From the NCBI RefSeq assembly GCF_013410035.1, contig NZ_JACCBW010000001.1, positions 496,001 through 560,000 on the forward strand: a stretch of 64,000 bases of DNA. The letters are read 5' to 3'. The notes below the pieces were generated by a model. That model was not told the DNA's origin, did not search any database, and was given only the letters and a program-made list of their open reading frames with translations. The DNA comes from Nocardioides cavernae (GTDB lineage Bacteria > Actinomycetota > Actinomycetes > Propionibacteriales > Nocardioidaceae). The translations under genes and the position numbers were made by a program. Positions 55,233 to 64,000 of the stretch are shown piece after piece (the stretch's first letter is position 1; every line of letters begins with the position of its first letter).

Positions 55233-56564
55233 TCAGAGGGTGACGTCCTCCAGCATCTCGGTCACGAGCGCGGCGATCGGCGAGCGCTCGGAGCGGGTGA
55301 GGGTGACGTGGGCGAAGAGCGGGTGGCCCTTGAGCTTCTCGACCACGGCGACGATGCCGTCGTGGCGCCCGACGCGCAGGTTGTCGCGCTGGGCGACGTC
55401 GTGGGTGAGGACGACCTTGGAGTTGGCCCCGATGCGCGACAGGACGGTCAGCAGCACGTTGCGCTCGAGGGACTGGGCCTCGTCGACGATCACGAAGGCG
55501 TCGTGGAGCGAGCGGCCGCGGATGTGGGTCAGCGGGAGCACCTCGAGCATGCCGCGATCCATCACCTCGTCGACGACGTCGCGCGAGACCAGCGCGCCGA
55601 GGGTGTCGAAGACGGCCTGGGCCCAGGGCGACATCTTCTCGCCCTCCGAGCCCGGCAGGTAGCCGAGCTCCTGGCCGCCGACGGCGAAGAGCGGACGGAA
55701 GACGACGACCTTCTTGTGCTGGCGACGCTCCATCACCGCCTCGAGCCCGGCGCACAGCGCCATGGCCGACTTGCCGGTGCCGGCGCGGCCGCCGAGCGAG
55801 ACGATGCCGACCTCCGGGTCGAGCAGCATCTCCAGCGCGACCCGCTGCTCGGCGGAGCGGCCGTGGATGCCGAAGGCGTCGCGGTCGCCGCGGACGAGGT
55901 GCACCCGCTTGTCGGCCCCCACGCGACCGAGCGCGGTGCCGCGCTCGGACAGCAGCACCAGCCCGTTGTGGCAGGGCAGGTCGCGGGCCTCGGCGAGGTC
56001 GATCACGCCGTCCTCGTAGAGCTCGTCGAGGTCCGTGGCCGGCACCTCGAGCTCGGTCATGCCGGTGTAGCCGGCCTCGGAGCTGTGGATCGTCTCCGCG
56101 CGGTACTCCTCGGCGTCGAGGCCGACCGCGGACGCCTTGATCCGCAGCGGCAGGTCCTTGCTCACGAGGGTGACGGTGTGGCCCTCGTTGGCGAGGTTGC
56201 GCGCGACCGCGAGGATCCGGGTGTCGTTGTCACCGAGCCGGAAGCCCGACGGCAGGGACTCGGGGTCGGTGTGGTTGAGCTCGACCCGCAGGGTGCCGCC
56301 CTCGCCGCCGACGGACACGGGCTGGTCGAGCCGGCCGTTGACGACCCGCAGCTCGTCGAGCGCCCGGAGGGCGGACCGGGCGAAGTAGCCGAGCTCCGGG
56401 TGGTTGCGCTTGCCCTCCAGCTCGGTGATCACGACGACGGGGAGCACGACCTCGTGCTCGGCGAAGCGCTTGATCGCCCCTGGGTCGGCCAGCAGGACGC
56501 TGGTGTCGAGGACGTACGTGCGGCGGGTGCTGCTGGCGGAGCTGGGTGAGGACTTGCTGGCCAC
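55233..56564 (-). CDS. phoH: PIN domain-PhoH ATPase
   Basis: A 443-aa protein joining an N-terminal PIN nuclease domain (about residues 12-150; [24 protein letters not shown], then DNDTRILA with acidic residues) to a PhoH-type ATPase ([13 protein letters not shown]alker [14 protein letters not shown]alker B). Such PhoH2 proteins from mycobacteria unwind and cleave RNA. GTG 56564 (MASKSSPSS) follows AAGGGG. Confidence 0.93.
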   Translation of the reverse strand: MASKSSPSSASSTRRTYVLDTSVLLADPGAIKRFAEHEVVLPVVVITELEGKRNHPELGYFARSALRALDELRVVNGRLDQPVSVGGEGGTLRVELNHTDPESLPSGFRLGDNDTRILAVARNLANEGHTVTLVSKDLPLRIKASAVGLDAEEYRAETIHSSEAGYTGMTELEVPATDLDELYEDGVIDLAEARDLPCHNGLVLLSERGTALGRVGADKRVHLVRGDRDAFGIHGRSAEQRVALEMLLDPEVGIVSLGGRAGTGKSAMALCAGLEAVMERRQHKKVVVFRPLFAVGGQELGYLPGSEGEKMSPWAQAVFDTLGALVSRDVVDEVMDRGMLEVLPLTHIRGRSLHDAFVIVDEAQSLERNVLLTVLSRIGANSKVVLTHDVAQRDNLRVGRHDGIVAVVEKLKGHPLFAHVTLTRSERSPIAALVTEMLEDVTL

Positions 56565-56783
56565 GACTAACCCCTTGCTGCGGGTCGGCGCGCGCACTCC
56601 CCGCCCGGCCCGATGTCATTCAACGGACCGGAGAGCTCCCATCTGAGTGCCCACGGTGTGCCTCCCGGTTCGGCTGGCTTCCCCACCGGCCGATGTCGCG
56701 AAAGTACGCCCGCCGCTCCCCCGTTCCGGGGCGACACGCCCGAACGCGAGGTGACGGTTGTATGACGTGTGCGCGCCGCCGGC

Positions 56784-57563
56784 TCAGCCGCCGAAGCGGC
56801 GCTCGCGCTGGGCGTACGCCCGGATGGCGCGCAGGAAGTCCACGCGCCGGAAGTCGGGCCACAGGGCCTCGCAGAAGTAGAACTCGGAGTTGGCCGACTG
56901 CCACAGCAGGAAGCCGCCGAGGCGCTGCTCGCCGGAGGTCCGGATCACCAGGTCGGGGTCGGGCTGGCCCCTGGTGTAGAGGTGCTCGGCGATGTGCTCG
57001 ACGTCGATGAGGTCCGCGAGCTCCTCCAGGGAGGTGCCCTTGGTGGCGTGGTCGGCAAGCAGCGCGCGGACGGCGTCGGCGATCTCGCGGCGGCCGCCGT
57101 AGCCGACGGCGACGTTGACCAGGATGCCGTCGATGTCGCGCGTGGCCTCCTCGGCCGCCTTGAGCCGCTCGGCGGTCTCTGTCGGCAGCAGGTCGAGCGC
57201 CCCGACCGGGTGGATCCGCCAGCGGCCGGCCTCGGCGAGCGACTCGACGGCGCCCTCGATGATCGTGAGCAGCCCGGTGATCTGCTCGACGGGGCGGTTG
57301 GTGAGGTTGTCGCTGGAGAGCAGCCACAGGGTGACCACCTCGACGCCGACCTCCTCGCACCAGCCCAGCAGCGGACGGATGTTGTCGGCGCCCGCCTGGT
57401 AGCCCTCGGCGGTGTTGAGGCCGACGGCCTTGGCCCAGCGCCGGTTGCCGTCGAGCATCACGCCCACGTGCTTCGGGATCTGGTCGGCGGGCAGGAACTT
57501 CACGACCCGTGACTCGTAGGCCGGGTAGAGCACCCGCCGCACCGCGTCCTTCAGCCTCGCCAC
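56784..57563 (-). CDS. uppS: Z-type isoprenyl diphosphate synthase
   Basis: A 259-aa cis-prenyltransferase. HVGVMLDGNRRWAKAVGLNTAEGYQAGADNI carries the catalytic Asp-Gly-Asn-Arg-Arg-Trp motif, LWLLSSDNLTNRP is the second motif and DLVIRTSGEQRLGGFLLWQSANSEFYF the third. In mycobacteria the homologue beside hemolysin III (Rv1086) makes short-chain Z,E-farnesyl diphosphate, while another makes decaprenyl diphosphate. The same neighbour is present here, so the short-chain type is likely. GTG 57563. Confidence 0.92.
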   Translation of the reverse strand: MARLKDAVRRVLYPAYESRVVKFLPADQIPKHVGVMLDGNRRWAKAVGLNTAEGYQAGADNIRPLLGWCEEVGVEVVTLWLLSSDNLTNRPVEQITGLLTIIEGAVESLAEAGRWRIHPVGALDLLPTETAERLKAAEEATRDIDGILVNVAVGYGGRREIADAVRALLADHATKGTSLEELADLIDVEHIAEHLYTRGQPDPDLVIRTSGEQRLGGFLLWQSANSEFYFCEALWPDFRRVDFLRAIRAYAQRERRFGG

Positions 57564-57657
57564 CCGCCGATCGTAACGCCGGGTCCGGCCCCGCTGTGAC
57601 CGAGTCATCTCCCCCGAAGGTGTGCGCGGTCGACCGGCGTGCGGGTATTTTCGGCAC

Positions 57658-58395
57658 ATGGAGACCCCGATGACCCCTCGCCACCGCGTGGAGCAGGCCG
57701 TCGAGCGCGCCGGCGAGGTCATGTCCGACAAGATGGCCGAGGTCAAGCCGAAGCTGCGCGGCTGGTTGCACGCCGCCACGGCGCCGCTCGCGCTGGCCGC
57801 CGGCATCGTCCTCGTCGCCCTGTCCCCGACGGCCTCGACCCGGATCGGGTCGGCCGCCTTCGCCCTCTCCGCGCTGCTGGTCTTCACCGTGTCCGCGATC
57901 TACCACCGCGGCACCTGGTCGCCCCGCACGTGGGCGTTCCTGCGGCGCTTCGACCACGCCAACATCTTCGTGCTGATCGCCGGCACCTACACGCCGTACG
58001 CCCTGCTCTTCCTGCACGGCACCGCGCGCACGACCCTGCTGCTGGTCGTGTGGACGGCGGCGATCGCGGGCGTGGTGTTCCGCGTGTTCTGGACCGACGC
58101 GCCCCGCTGGCTCTACACCCCGATGTACATCGCCCTCGGCTGGGCGGCGGTGTTCTTCATCCCGCAGTTCATGGAGGGCGCCGACAGGTTCAGCAGCGGA
58201 GTCGCGGTCGCGACGCTCGTGCTGGTCGCCGTCGGCGGGGTGCTCTACACGCTCGGCGGCCTCGTCTACGGGCTCAAGAAGCCCAACCCGTCGCCGCGGT
58301 GGTTCGGCTTCCACGAGGTGTTCCACTCGTTCACCGTGCTCGCCTTCGCCGCCCACTACATCGGCGTGTCGCTCGCGACGTACTCCCTGCGCTGA
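57658..58395 (+). CDS. hemolysin III family (PAQR/TrhA) membrane protein
   Basis: A 245-aa seven-segment membrane protein. SAIYHRGTWSP, RRFDHANIFVLIAGTYTP and a late GFHEVFHSFTVLAFAAHYIGV provide the Ser-His-Asp-His-His metal-site pattern of the PAQR/HlyIII family. TrhA members in other bacteria influence membrane fluidity. ATG 57658; an alternative ATG lies at 57670. Divergent from the isoprenyl transferase. Confidence 0.92.
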   Translation: METPMTPRHRVEQAVERAGEVMSDKMAEVKPKLRGWLHAATAPLALAAGIVLVALSPTASTRIGSAAFALSALLVFTVSAIYHRGTWSPRTWAFLRRFDHANIFVLIAGTYTPYALLFLHGTARTTLLLVVWTAAIAGVVFRVFWTDAPRWLYTPMYIALGWAAVFFIPQFMEGADRFSSGVAVATLVLVAVGGVLYTLGGLVYGLKKPNPSPRWFGFHEVFHSFTVLAFAAHYIGVSLATYSLR

Positions 58396-58410
58396 GCCCG
58401 TGCCGGCCGG

Positions 58411-58424
58411 GTGAGCCTGCTCAC
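58411..58424. promoter_or_regulatory. GTGA-N6-TCAC box
   Basis: GTGAGCCTGCTCAC has the CRP-like half-site spacing and is also nearly self-complementary. It lies 16 bp after the hemolysin III gene and 70 bp before the next start, so it could equally be a weak hairpin at the end of that gene. Confidence 0.25.
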
Positions 58425-58493
58425 GATCGGAAACAACGCGGGCGCGTCGCGCGTCGTACGGGGGAAGCCCTGCCCCCGACCCCCGATCGCGTG

Positions 58494-58880
58494 ATGCCTG
58501 ACCTCGACCACGAGAACGACCGCCCGCCCCTCCTCGACCTCAGCCTCCCCCAGCTCGTCGCCGGCGCCACGGCTGCTGCGACGTCCGCGATCCTCATCAG
58601 TCGGCTCGACCTGCTCGGCACCGTCCTGGGCGCCGCCTTCGCGAGCATCGTGTCCGCGATCGTGACCGCCGGCCTCGTCGGCGGGTGGCACCGCGTCCGC
58701 ACGCTGCCGAGCCGGTTCCCCCGCAACGTCAACGGCATGGTCGTGACGGCGCTCGCGCTCGCACTCGTCGTGCTCGCCTTCCGCACCGGGCTGCAGCTCA
58801 CCACGCAGGACCTTCCGGCCGACTCGTTCGCCGGCCGATGGCTGGCGCAGATCGGCGGGCTCGACCTCAGCGGAGGATGA
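58494..58880 (+). CDS. small two-span membrane protein
   Basis: A 128-aa protein of unknown family. Two hydrophobic segments (about residues 18-65, with a Gly/Ala-rich helix, and 82-98, GMVVTALALALVVLAFRTG) flank a basic loop (GWHRVRTLPSRFPRN). ATG 58494 or GTG 58491; the ribosome site is poor. It overlaps the convergent DUF1353 gene by 14 bp. Confidence 0.65.
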   Translation: MPDLDHENDRPPLLDLSLPQLVAGATAAATSAILISRLDLLGTVLGAAFASIVSAIVTAGLVGGWHRVRTLPSRFPRNVNGMVVTALALALVVLAFRTGLQLTTQDLPADSFAGRWLAQIGGLDLSGG

Positions 58881-59790
58881 CGAGGACGAACGTGACCAGC
58901 GCGCCGGCCACGACCACGGCGGCGAGCGCCCACGCCGCCGCCGGGGCCCGGCGGGCCAGCCGCTCGAGGGCCAGGTAGCTCGCACCGATCAGGGCCAGCC
59001 CGAGGGTGACGTGCAGCAGTACCGCGAGCATCACCCCGGCGATCGCCCCGGCCATCCGGAACCGCCCCCACAGCAGGCTCAGCGCGAGCGGGACGACGAT
59101 GGCGCCGGAGAGCCCCCCGGCGGCCTCGGCCAGGAAGGACCGGTCGCCCATCCACGGCACGTCGAGGGCGAGCGGCCACGACTGGTCGAAGAGGTCGGCG
59201 GTCGCGCTGTAGCCGAGGTGGACGATGGCGGCGATGGTGACGCCTGCCGCGACGCGGTAGCGCCACTGCTGCGCGGGCGTCCACGGCACGGGGCGTCCCA
59301 CGAGGATCGTCGCGACCGTGACCGCGCTCCACACGATCCAGCGGCGGACGACGCCGGTGCCGGTGTCGGCCATGGCGTCGCGGAAGACCCGGTCGGCCTC
59401 CACCCGGTCGACCTCGCGGCCCTCGGTGGAGACGTAGGACGTCGGGTCGTCCTTGCCGGCGACGAGGGCGTCGTGGAGCAGCGCGGCGGGCAGGTGGGCG
59501 CCGGTCTTGGGGACCAGCCAGGTGAACAGGGCCGGCACGGAGGTCAGGTCGGTGCGGAACTCCGGCGTCGCCGGCACCAGCAGCTCGCCCAGGTGGCGGT
59601 CGAGGTAGGCCAGGCGCCGCGTGAGCGCGAAGGTCTCGACGCCCTCCTCGGCGTGCCGCTCGAGGACGATGCGCATCTCCTCGGCCGGGTCGGGCGGCTC
59701 GCCGGGGTCGCCGGCGGTGGGCAGCGTGCCGCCGTCGTAGAACCTGCTGACCTGCGGCTGGACCTGCCGCATCCGCTCCCGAGCCTGCAC
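58867..59790 (-). CDS. DUF1353 protein with C-terminal membrane domain
   Basis: A 307-aa protein. Residues about 45-150 match DUF1353: FALTRRLAYLDRHLGELLVPATPEFRTDLTSVPALFTWLVP in part, then AALLHDAL and EADRVFRDAM, with conserved Asp and His that may form a hydrolytic site. The C-terminal half (about 155-305) has four to five membrane segments. GTG 59790. The biological role is unknown. Confidence 0.82.
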   Translation of the reverse strand: MQARERMRQVQPQVSRFYDGGTLPTAGDPGEPPDPAEEMRIVLERHAEEGVETFALTRRLAYLDRHLGELLVPATPEFRTDLTSVPALFTWLVPKTGAHLPAALLHDALVAGKDDPTSYVSTEGREVDRVEADRVFRDAMADTGTGVVRRWIVWSAVTVATILVGRPVPWTPAQQWRYRVAAGVTIAAIVHLGYSATADLFDQSWPLALDVPWMGDRSFLAEAAGGLSGAIVVPLALSLLWGRFRMAGAIAGVMLAVLLHVTLGLALIGASYLALERLARRAPAAAWALAAVVVAGALVTFVLVILR

Positions 59791-59822
59791 GGTCCCAGTG
59801 TGGACCCGCGGACCGACAGCCG

Positions 59823-61091
59823 TCAGGACCCGAGCAGGTCGTTGCGGAAGACGCCCGCCGGGTCCAGGCGTGAGCGCAGCTCCTCGAAGGAGTCGCGGTC
59901 GTAGGCGCCTGCCCCGTCGCGCAGCGCGGGCGTGGCGGTGACCTTGCCCCAGTGCGTACGCGGCTCCCAGGGCGCGAGCGCGTCCTCGACGGCCCGCAGG
60001 GCGGGCGTCACGAGCGCGCCGTCGGGTCGCCACGTGAAGTGCGCGGCGACGGAGTCGCGGCCGCGGAACGGGCTCAGCCACAGGTCGTCGCGCGCGATCG
60101 AGCGGATCTCGTGGACGAGCAGCGCCGGGGCCACGACGTCGGCCACCCCCGCCACCGTCGCGAGCAGGTGGGGCGCCGCGTCGCGCGGCAGGAAGAGCTC
60201 GCTCTGCAGCTCGTCGCCGACGCTGGGCACGTGGGAGGCGCGGAAGTGCGGCAGGCGCTCGTGCCACGGCCCCGGGACGCCCTGCTGGGCCGACGCGGCG
60301 GCGGGGTCGACGCCCGGCACCGGATGGACCTCGCGGGTCGACGGCGCGGCGGCCGCCAGGCACGGCGCGAGGTCACGGGGGTCGTCCACGCGCTGCTTGA
60401 CCCACACCGACGTCACCCGGTCGGGGTCGGCCAGGTCGGTGAAGACGCTGACGCTCGTGCCGCTCGCCAGCACGGCGGGCAGTTGCTCGGCCACCTCCGC
60501 GGCCGGCAGGTCCTCCCACACCCACTGGCGCACGTCGTAGGCGGGCTCGGTGCGCAGCCAGATGCGGGTCACGACGCCGAGGGCGCCGAGCGAGAGGACC
60601 GCCCCCGCGAAGTCGCGGTCCCCGCGCGCGATGCGGACGAGCCCGCCGTCGGCGGTGACCAGCTCGACGGCGACGACCGCGGTCGCGAGGGACCCGTTGG
60701 CGTCGCCCGACCCGTGGGTGCCGGTCGCGCAGGCGCCCGCCACGCTGATGTGCGGCAGCGAGCCGAGGTTGTGCAGCGCGCGGCCCGCCGCCTGCAGCAC
60801 CGGCGCCACCTCGGCGTACGTCGACGCGCCGGGCACCACGGCGACCGGCCCGTCGGGCCCGTCCTCGACGTGGGTCACCAGCCCGAGGTCGCGCGTGCTC
60901 ACGTGCAGGCCGTCGGTGTCGGCCACGGTCGAGAACGAGTGCCGCGACCCGAGCGCCCGCACCCGGTCGCCGGCGGCGGCCGCCGCGGAGACGACCTCGC
61001 GGAGCTCCTCGACGGTGCCGGGGCGGGCGACGGCGCGGGCGGAATAGGTGACGTTGCCCGCCCAGTTGGTGCGCTCGCGGTCGTCGGTCAT
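59823..61091 (-). CDS. FAD-dependent alditol/sugar-lactone oxidase
   Basis: A 422-aa flavoenzyme of the VAO/GLO group. RALGSRHSFSTVADTDGLHV contains the histidine that binds FAD covalently in alditol oxidases, and ISVAGACATGTHGSGDANGSL and the terminal FEELRSRLDPAGVFRNDLL are typical. It likely oxidises a sugar alcohol or aldonolactone with oxygen. ATG 61091 overlaps the deacetylase stop by 4 bp; it is the last gene of the GH3 operon. Confidence 0.9.
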   Translation of the reverse strand: MTDDRERTNWAGNVTYSARAVARPGTVEELREVVSAAAAAGDRVRALGSRHSFSTVADTDGLHVSTRDLGLVTHVEDGPDGPVAVVPGASTYAEVAPVLQAAGRALHNLGSLPHISVAGACATGTHGSGDANGSLATAVVAVELVTADGGLVRIARGDRDFAGAVLSLGALGVVTRIWLRTEPAYDVRQWVWEDLPAAEVAEQLPAVLASGTSVSVFTDLADPDRVTSVWVKQRVDDPRDLAPCLAAAAPSTREVHPVPGVDPAAASAQQGVPGPWHERLPHFRASHVPSVGDELQSELFLPRDAAPHLLATVAGVADVVAPALLVHEIRSIARDDLWLSPFRGRDSVAAHFTWRPDGALVTPALRAVEDALAPWEPRTHWGKVTATPALRDGAGAYDRDSFEELRSRLDPAGVFRNDLLGS

Positions 61092-61771
61092 CGCTGCTCC
61101 CCCGCCCCGCCGCGCGGCAGCGTGAACCGGTAGCCGGCGTCGAGCTTCTCCGCGACGACGAGGGCCACGGCGTCGACGGTCGTCCCGCGGTCGCCTCCCC
61201 CGTCGTGGGCGAGCACGACCGCGCCGGGCGTGATGGCGGTCCTGAGGCGGTGGGCGAGGGTGGTCACGCTGCGATCGTCGCACCCGTCCCAGTCGTGGAT
61301 CACGCGGCCCAGGCCGAGCGGCTGCATCCCGAGGCGGACGGCCACCGGCCCGGTGCGCCCGAGACTGCCGTTGGGCGCTCGGAACCACGGCACCGGGGCG
61401 TACGGGTCGCCGAGGGCCTCGCGGATGATCGCGAGGTTGGCCCGCAGCAGGGCCTCGGCCTCGGCGGCCGTGGCAGCCCCCAGGTCGGCGAAGTCGGTCG
61501 AGTGGTTGGCCAGCGCGTGGCCCTCCGCGACCGTGCGGCGCAGGAGCTCCGCCCCGCCGGGTGCCCGGACGTTGTCCCCGACCACGCAGAACGTCGCGGT
61601 GACGCCGAGGTCGGCGAGGACGTCGAGCAGGCGCCCGGTCTGGCGCGGGTCCGGCCCGTCGTCGAAGGTCAGCGCCGCCACGCGCCCCGTGCCACGCGCC
61701 GTCGCGACCGGGGTCTCCGTCGGTGCGACCGCGCCGCCGGGCACGAAGGCCGCGCGCCCGGCACCGTTCAC
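61088..61771 (-). CDS. polysaccharide deacetylase (NodB fold) without signal peptide
   Basis: A 227-aa CE4-type enzyme. AALTFDDGPDPRQTGRLLDVL carries the catalytic Asp pair, GHALANHSTDF the metal histidines, and WFRAPNG and VVLAHDGGGDR the later motifs. It begins directly with the domain and has no export signal, so it probably acts on a small intracellular acetylated sugar. GTG 61771 overlaps the GH3 stop (GTGA). Confidence 0.88.
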   Translation of the reverse strand: MNGAGRAAFVPGGAVAPTETPVATARGTGRVAALTFDDGPDPRQTGRLLDVLADLGVTATFCVVGDNVRAPGGAELLRRTVAEGHALANHSTDFADLGAATAAEAEALLRANLAIIREALGDPYAPVPWFRAPNGSLGRTGPVAVRLGMQPLGLGRVIHDWDGCDDRSVTTLAHRLRTAITPGAVVLAHDGGGDRGTTVDAVALVVAEKLDAGYRFTLPRGGAGEQR

Positions 61772-64000
61772 GCGGGCACGTCGGTGGTCACGACCTCGGC
61801 CTCGAGCACGCGGTCCGCGCCGACGGACCGCTCCGACCCGACGAGTGCCAGGGCGAGCACGGCCTGGTGGTCCGCGCTGGACCGGCCGACCCGCAGCTCG
61901 ACCTCGCCGGGCTCGACGATGCGGGCCAGGTCGCGCCCGGTGAACGACGTGAGGTCGGCGTGCAGCCGCAGCCCGACGCGGCGCCTCGCCCCCGGCGCCA
62001 GGTCGACCCGGGCGGCGGCGATCAGGCGCTGGACCGGGCGTACGACGGACGCGGCGCGGTCGTGGAGGTAGACCTGGACGACCTCGGAGACGTCGCGGTC
62101 GGTCTCGTTGGCCAGCTCGACGCGCACCTCGGCGACCCCGTCGGTCGGCCAGGTGTCCCCCGAGAGCAGCTCGACGCCGTCCCACGTCGCGTCGGCGTAG
62201 GCGAGGCCGTGGCCGAAGGGGAACAGCGCCGTCGGGTCGATGGTCGTGACCTCGGTGCGGTGCGCGAGCGGGGACCCGAGGTAGGTGGAGGGCTGCGCGG
62301 AGCCCGCGCCGGGGAAGCTGACCGGCAGCCTGCCGGACGGGTTCGTGGTGCCGGCCAGGACCTCGGCCACCGCGGTGGCCCCCTCCTCGCCGAGGAAGAA
62401 GCCGCACACCACCGCGGCGAGGCGGTCGGCGACGGCGCTGAGGTCGTAGGGGCGGCCGGCGAGCAGCACGAGGACGACGGGCGTACCCGTCTCGAGCAGC
62501 GCGTCGAGGAGCTCGGCCTGCCGGCCCGGCAGGCGCAGGTCGGCCACGTCGCAGCCCTCCCCCGAGGTGCCGTTGCCGAACAGGCCCGCGCGGTCGCCGA
62601 GCACCGCGACGCACACGTCGGCGTCACGGGCGGCGGCCACCGCCGCCCGGAGCGCGGCCTCCGGGTCGGCCGGCTCGTCCTGGGGACGGCTCGGCACGCC
62701 GACGGCGCAGCCGCGCTCGTGCACGACGTCGTACGACGCGGCGAGCGCCTCGCGCAGCGTCGGGATCCGCAGACCGGTCTCCGTGCCGGGGTGGTGGGGC
62801 AGCACGTGCATCGGGAAGGAGTAGCAGCCGAGCATCGCCTCCCCGGTGTCGGCGTTGGGCCCGACCAGGGCGACCCGGCGGCCCGGCGCGAGCGGGAGCG
62901 TGCCGTCGTTGGCCAGTAGCACCACCGAGCGCCGCGCCATCTCCCGGGCGAGCCCACGCGCCTCGGGCGGGTCGAGGTCGACCGGCCGGACGGGCGCGGG
63001 CTGCCAGTCCGGGTCGAGGAGCCCGAGCTCGCACTTCTGCCGCAGGACACGGCGCAGGGCACGGTCGACAACCTTCTCGTCCAGCCGCCCGTCCGCGAGG
63101 GCCTCGAGCAGCGGGGCGCCGAACGCGTCGACCGTGGGGAGCTCGACGTCGATGCCGGCCTCGAGCGACAGGCGGGCGGCCTCGCCGAGGTCGGCGGCCA
63201 TCCGGTGCAGGGTGTGGAGGAAGGCGACGGAGAAGTAGTCGGCGGCAACGGTGCCCTCGAAGCCGAGGATGTCGCGCAGCAGCGTGGTGAACAGCTGGGG
63301 ATCGGCCGCGGCCGGGATGCCGTCGATGTCGGTGTAGGAGTTCATCACCGACCGGGCGCCTGCCCGCAGCGCCATCTCGAACGGCGGCAGCATCACGTCG
63401 TGCAGCTCACGGGTGCCCATGCCGACCGGGGCCAGGTTGCGCCCGCCGCGCGAGGCGGAGTAGCCGACGAAGTGCTTGAGCGTCGCGACGACGCCCGCCG
63501 ACTGCAGGCCGCGCACGTAGGCCGCGGCCATCGTCCCGACCAGCTGGGGGTCCTCCCCCATCGTCTCCTCGACGCGGCCCCACCGCAGGTCGCGCGTCAC
63601 GTCGAGCACGGGGGCGAGTCCCTGGTGGATGCCCAGCTCGGCCATCAGCGTGCCGATCTGCTCCCCCATCCGCTCCACGAGGTCGGGGTCGAAGCCTGCC
63701 GCCCAGCTGAGCGGCGTGGGGTAGATCGTCGCGCCCCAGGCGTTGAGACCGGTCAGGCACTCCTCGTGGACCTGCGCCGGCAGGGCGTACCGGTTGGCCG
63801 CGCGCACCTGCGCCTGCCGCTCGGCCAGCGTGCGCAGCCCGTCCTCGATCGCGACCGGCGCGGTGCCGAACGGGCGGGTGAGCTGGCCGAGGCCGTCGGC
63901 GATGATGTCCTCCCACGGGCGGTCGGGCCCGGACTCGTGGAGCATCGGGGCCATCTCGCCGGCACCGGCGGCGAGCAGCCACACGCCGGAGAGCTGCGCG
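61768..64000 (-). CDS. glycoside hydrolase family 3 beta-glycosidase, 5' end cut by window
   Basis: The reading frame continues past the right edge, so the true start lies outside. The 744 visible residues contain the (beta/alpha)8 domain (GLAPVLDVTRDLRWGRVEETMGED, LKHFVGYSASRGGRNLAPVG, nucleophile Asp in TVAADYFSVAF), the second alpha/beta domain (VALVGPNADTGEAMLG) and a C-terminal fibronectin-like domain (VRVELANETDRDVSEVVQVYLHD). It removes beta-linked sugar from oligosaccharides or glycosides. It is the first visible gene of an operon with a deacetylase and an alditol oxidase. Whether it has a signal peptide is unknown. Confidence 0.93.
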   Translation of the reverse strand, partial: AQLSGVWLLAAGAGEMAPMLHESGPDRPWEDIIADGLGQLTRPFGTAPVAIEDGLRTLAERQAQVRAANRYALPAQVHEECLTGLNAWGATIYPTPLSWAAGFDPDLVERMGEQIGTLMAELGIHQGLAPVLDVTRDLRWGRVEETMGEDPQLVGTMAAAYVRGLQSAGVVATLKHFVGYSASRGGRNLAPVGMGTRELHDVMLPPFEMALRAGARSVMNSYTDIDGIPAAADPQLFTTLLRDILGFEGTVAADYFSVAFLHTLHRMAADLGEAARLSLEAGIDVELPTVDAFGAPLLEALADGRLDEKVVDRALRRVLRQKCELGLLDPDWQPAPVRPVDLDPPEARGLAREMARRSVVLLANDGTLPLAPGRRVALVGPNADTGEAMLGCYSFPMHVLPHHPGTETGLRIPTLREALAASYDVVHERGCAVGVPSRPQDEPADPEAALRAAVAAARDADVCVAVLGDRAGLFGNGTSGEGCDVADLRLPGRQAELLDALLETGTPVVLVLLAGRPYDLSAVADRLAAVVCGFFLGEEGATAVAEVLAGTTNPSGRLPVSFPGAGSAQPSTYLGSPLAHRTEVTTIDPTALFPFGHGLAYADATWDGVELLSGDTWPTDGVAEVRVELANETDRDVSEVVQVYLHDRAASVVRPVQRLIAAARVDLAPGARRRVGLRLHADLTSFTGRDLARIVEPGEVELRVGRSSADHQAVLALALVGSERSVGADRVLEAEVVTTDVPA

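Overview
The window is chromosomal DNA of a very GC-rich actinobacterium. Many starts are GTG, genes overlap by ATGA/GTGA junctions, lipoprotein signals are common, and the gene families are actinobacterial (DUF4245, DUF6542, DUF1707, PIN-PhoH, LpqY-SugABC, GlxA-type AraC regulators). A Nocardioidaceae (Nocardioides-like) host is the best guess; this is inference from gene content. Several genes (ychF, ispH, xseA/xseB, DUF4245, glpX, fumarase, PIN-PhoH, Z-isoprenyl transferase, hemolysin III-like) belong to a neighbourhood known from mycobacteria around Rv1085c-Rv1112, here interleaved with accessory genes.

Layout. 275-2897: GntR/FCD regulator, MFS transporter and a solute-binding-fold protein without export signal. 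About 2.9-7.6 kb: a lower-GC integrative element with a broken XRE regulator gene, a zinc-ribbon protein, a two-gene module of a HipA-like kinase and a HipA-N/HIRAN protein, an excisionase-like gene and a tyrosine integrase preceded by a tiny leader ORF. It abuts the 3' end of ychF. 7.7-15.7 kb: ychF, two paralogous secreted metzincin proteases flanking a bPH2 membrane pair and an acyl-CoA dehydrogenase, then xthA. 15.7-23.5 kb: MFS plus divergent GlxA-type regulator, a three-copy intergenic repeat, rmuC, DUF6542, a YrdC/Sua5 family gene, ispH, xseAB, DUF4245. 23.6-26.5 kb: molybdate importer modABC headed by an HTH-Mop protein. 26.5-30.5 kb: glpX, two alpha/beta hydrolases, galK. 30.5-36.1 kb: a trehalose-type ABC importer (lpqY-sugABC) convergent with an MsiK-like ATPase across a 19-bp perfect terminator; both sugar loci carry a CRP-like box. 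36.2-44.9 kb: DUF1707 protein, CapA-M15 fusion lipoprotein, flavin monooxygenase, PEP-mutase-family enzyme, small membrane protein, and a second ABC importer whose first permease seems to start at CTG. 45.1-54.2 kb: class I fumarase, two tandem CarH-type B12 photoreceptor regulators flanking a small membrane protein gene, a spermidine synthase-like protein, a penicillin-binding lipoprotein, an ArsR-SRPBCC pair, class II fumarase. 54.2-64 kb: lytic transglycosylase-like protein, phoH, Z-isoprenyl transferase, hemolysin III-like protein, a DUF1353 protein, and an operon of GH3 glycosidase (cut by the window edge), polysaccharide deacetylase and alditol oxidase.

The strongest candidates for something new are the kinase plus HIRAN module on the integrative element, the paired CarH-like photoreceptors with a repeated operator-like site, and the 18.06-18.15 kb repeat. 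I found no tRNA, rRNA, CRISPR array or transposase.
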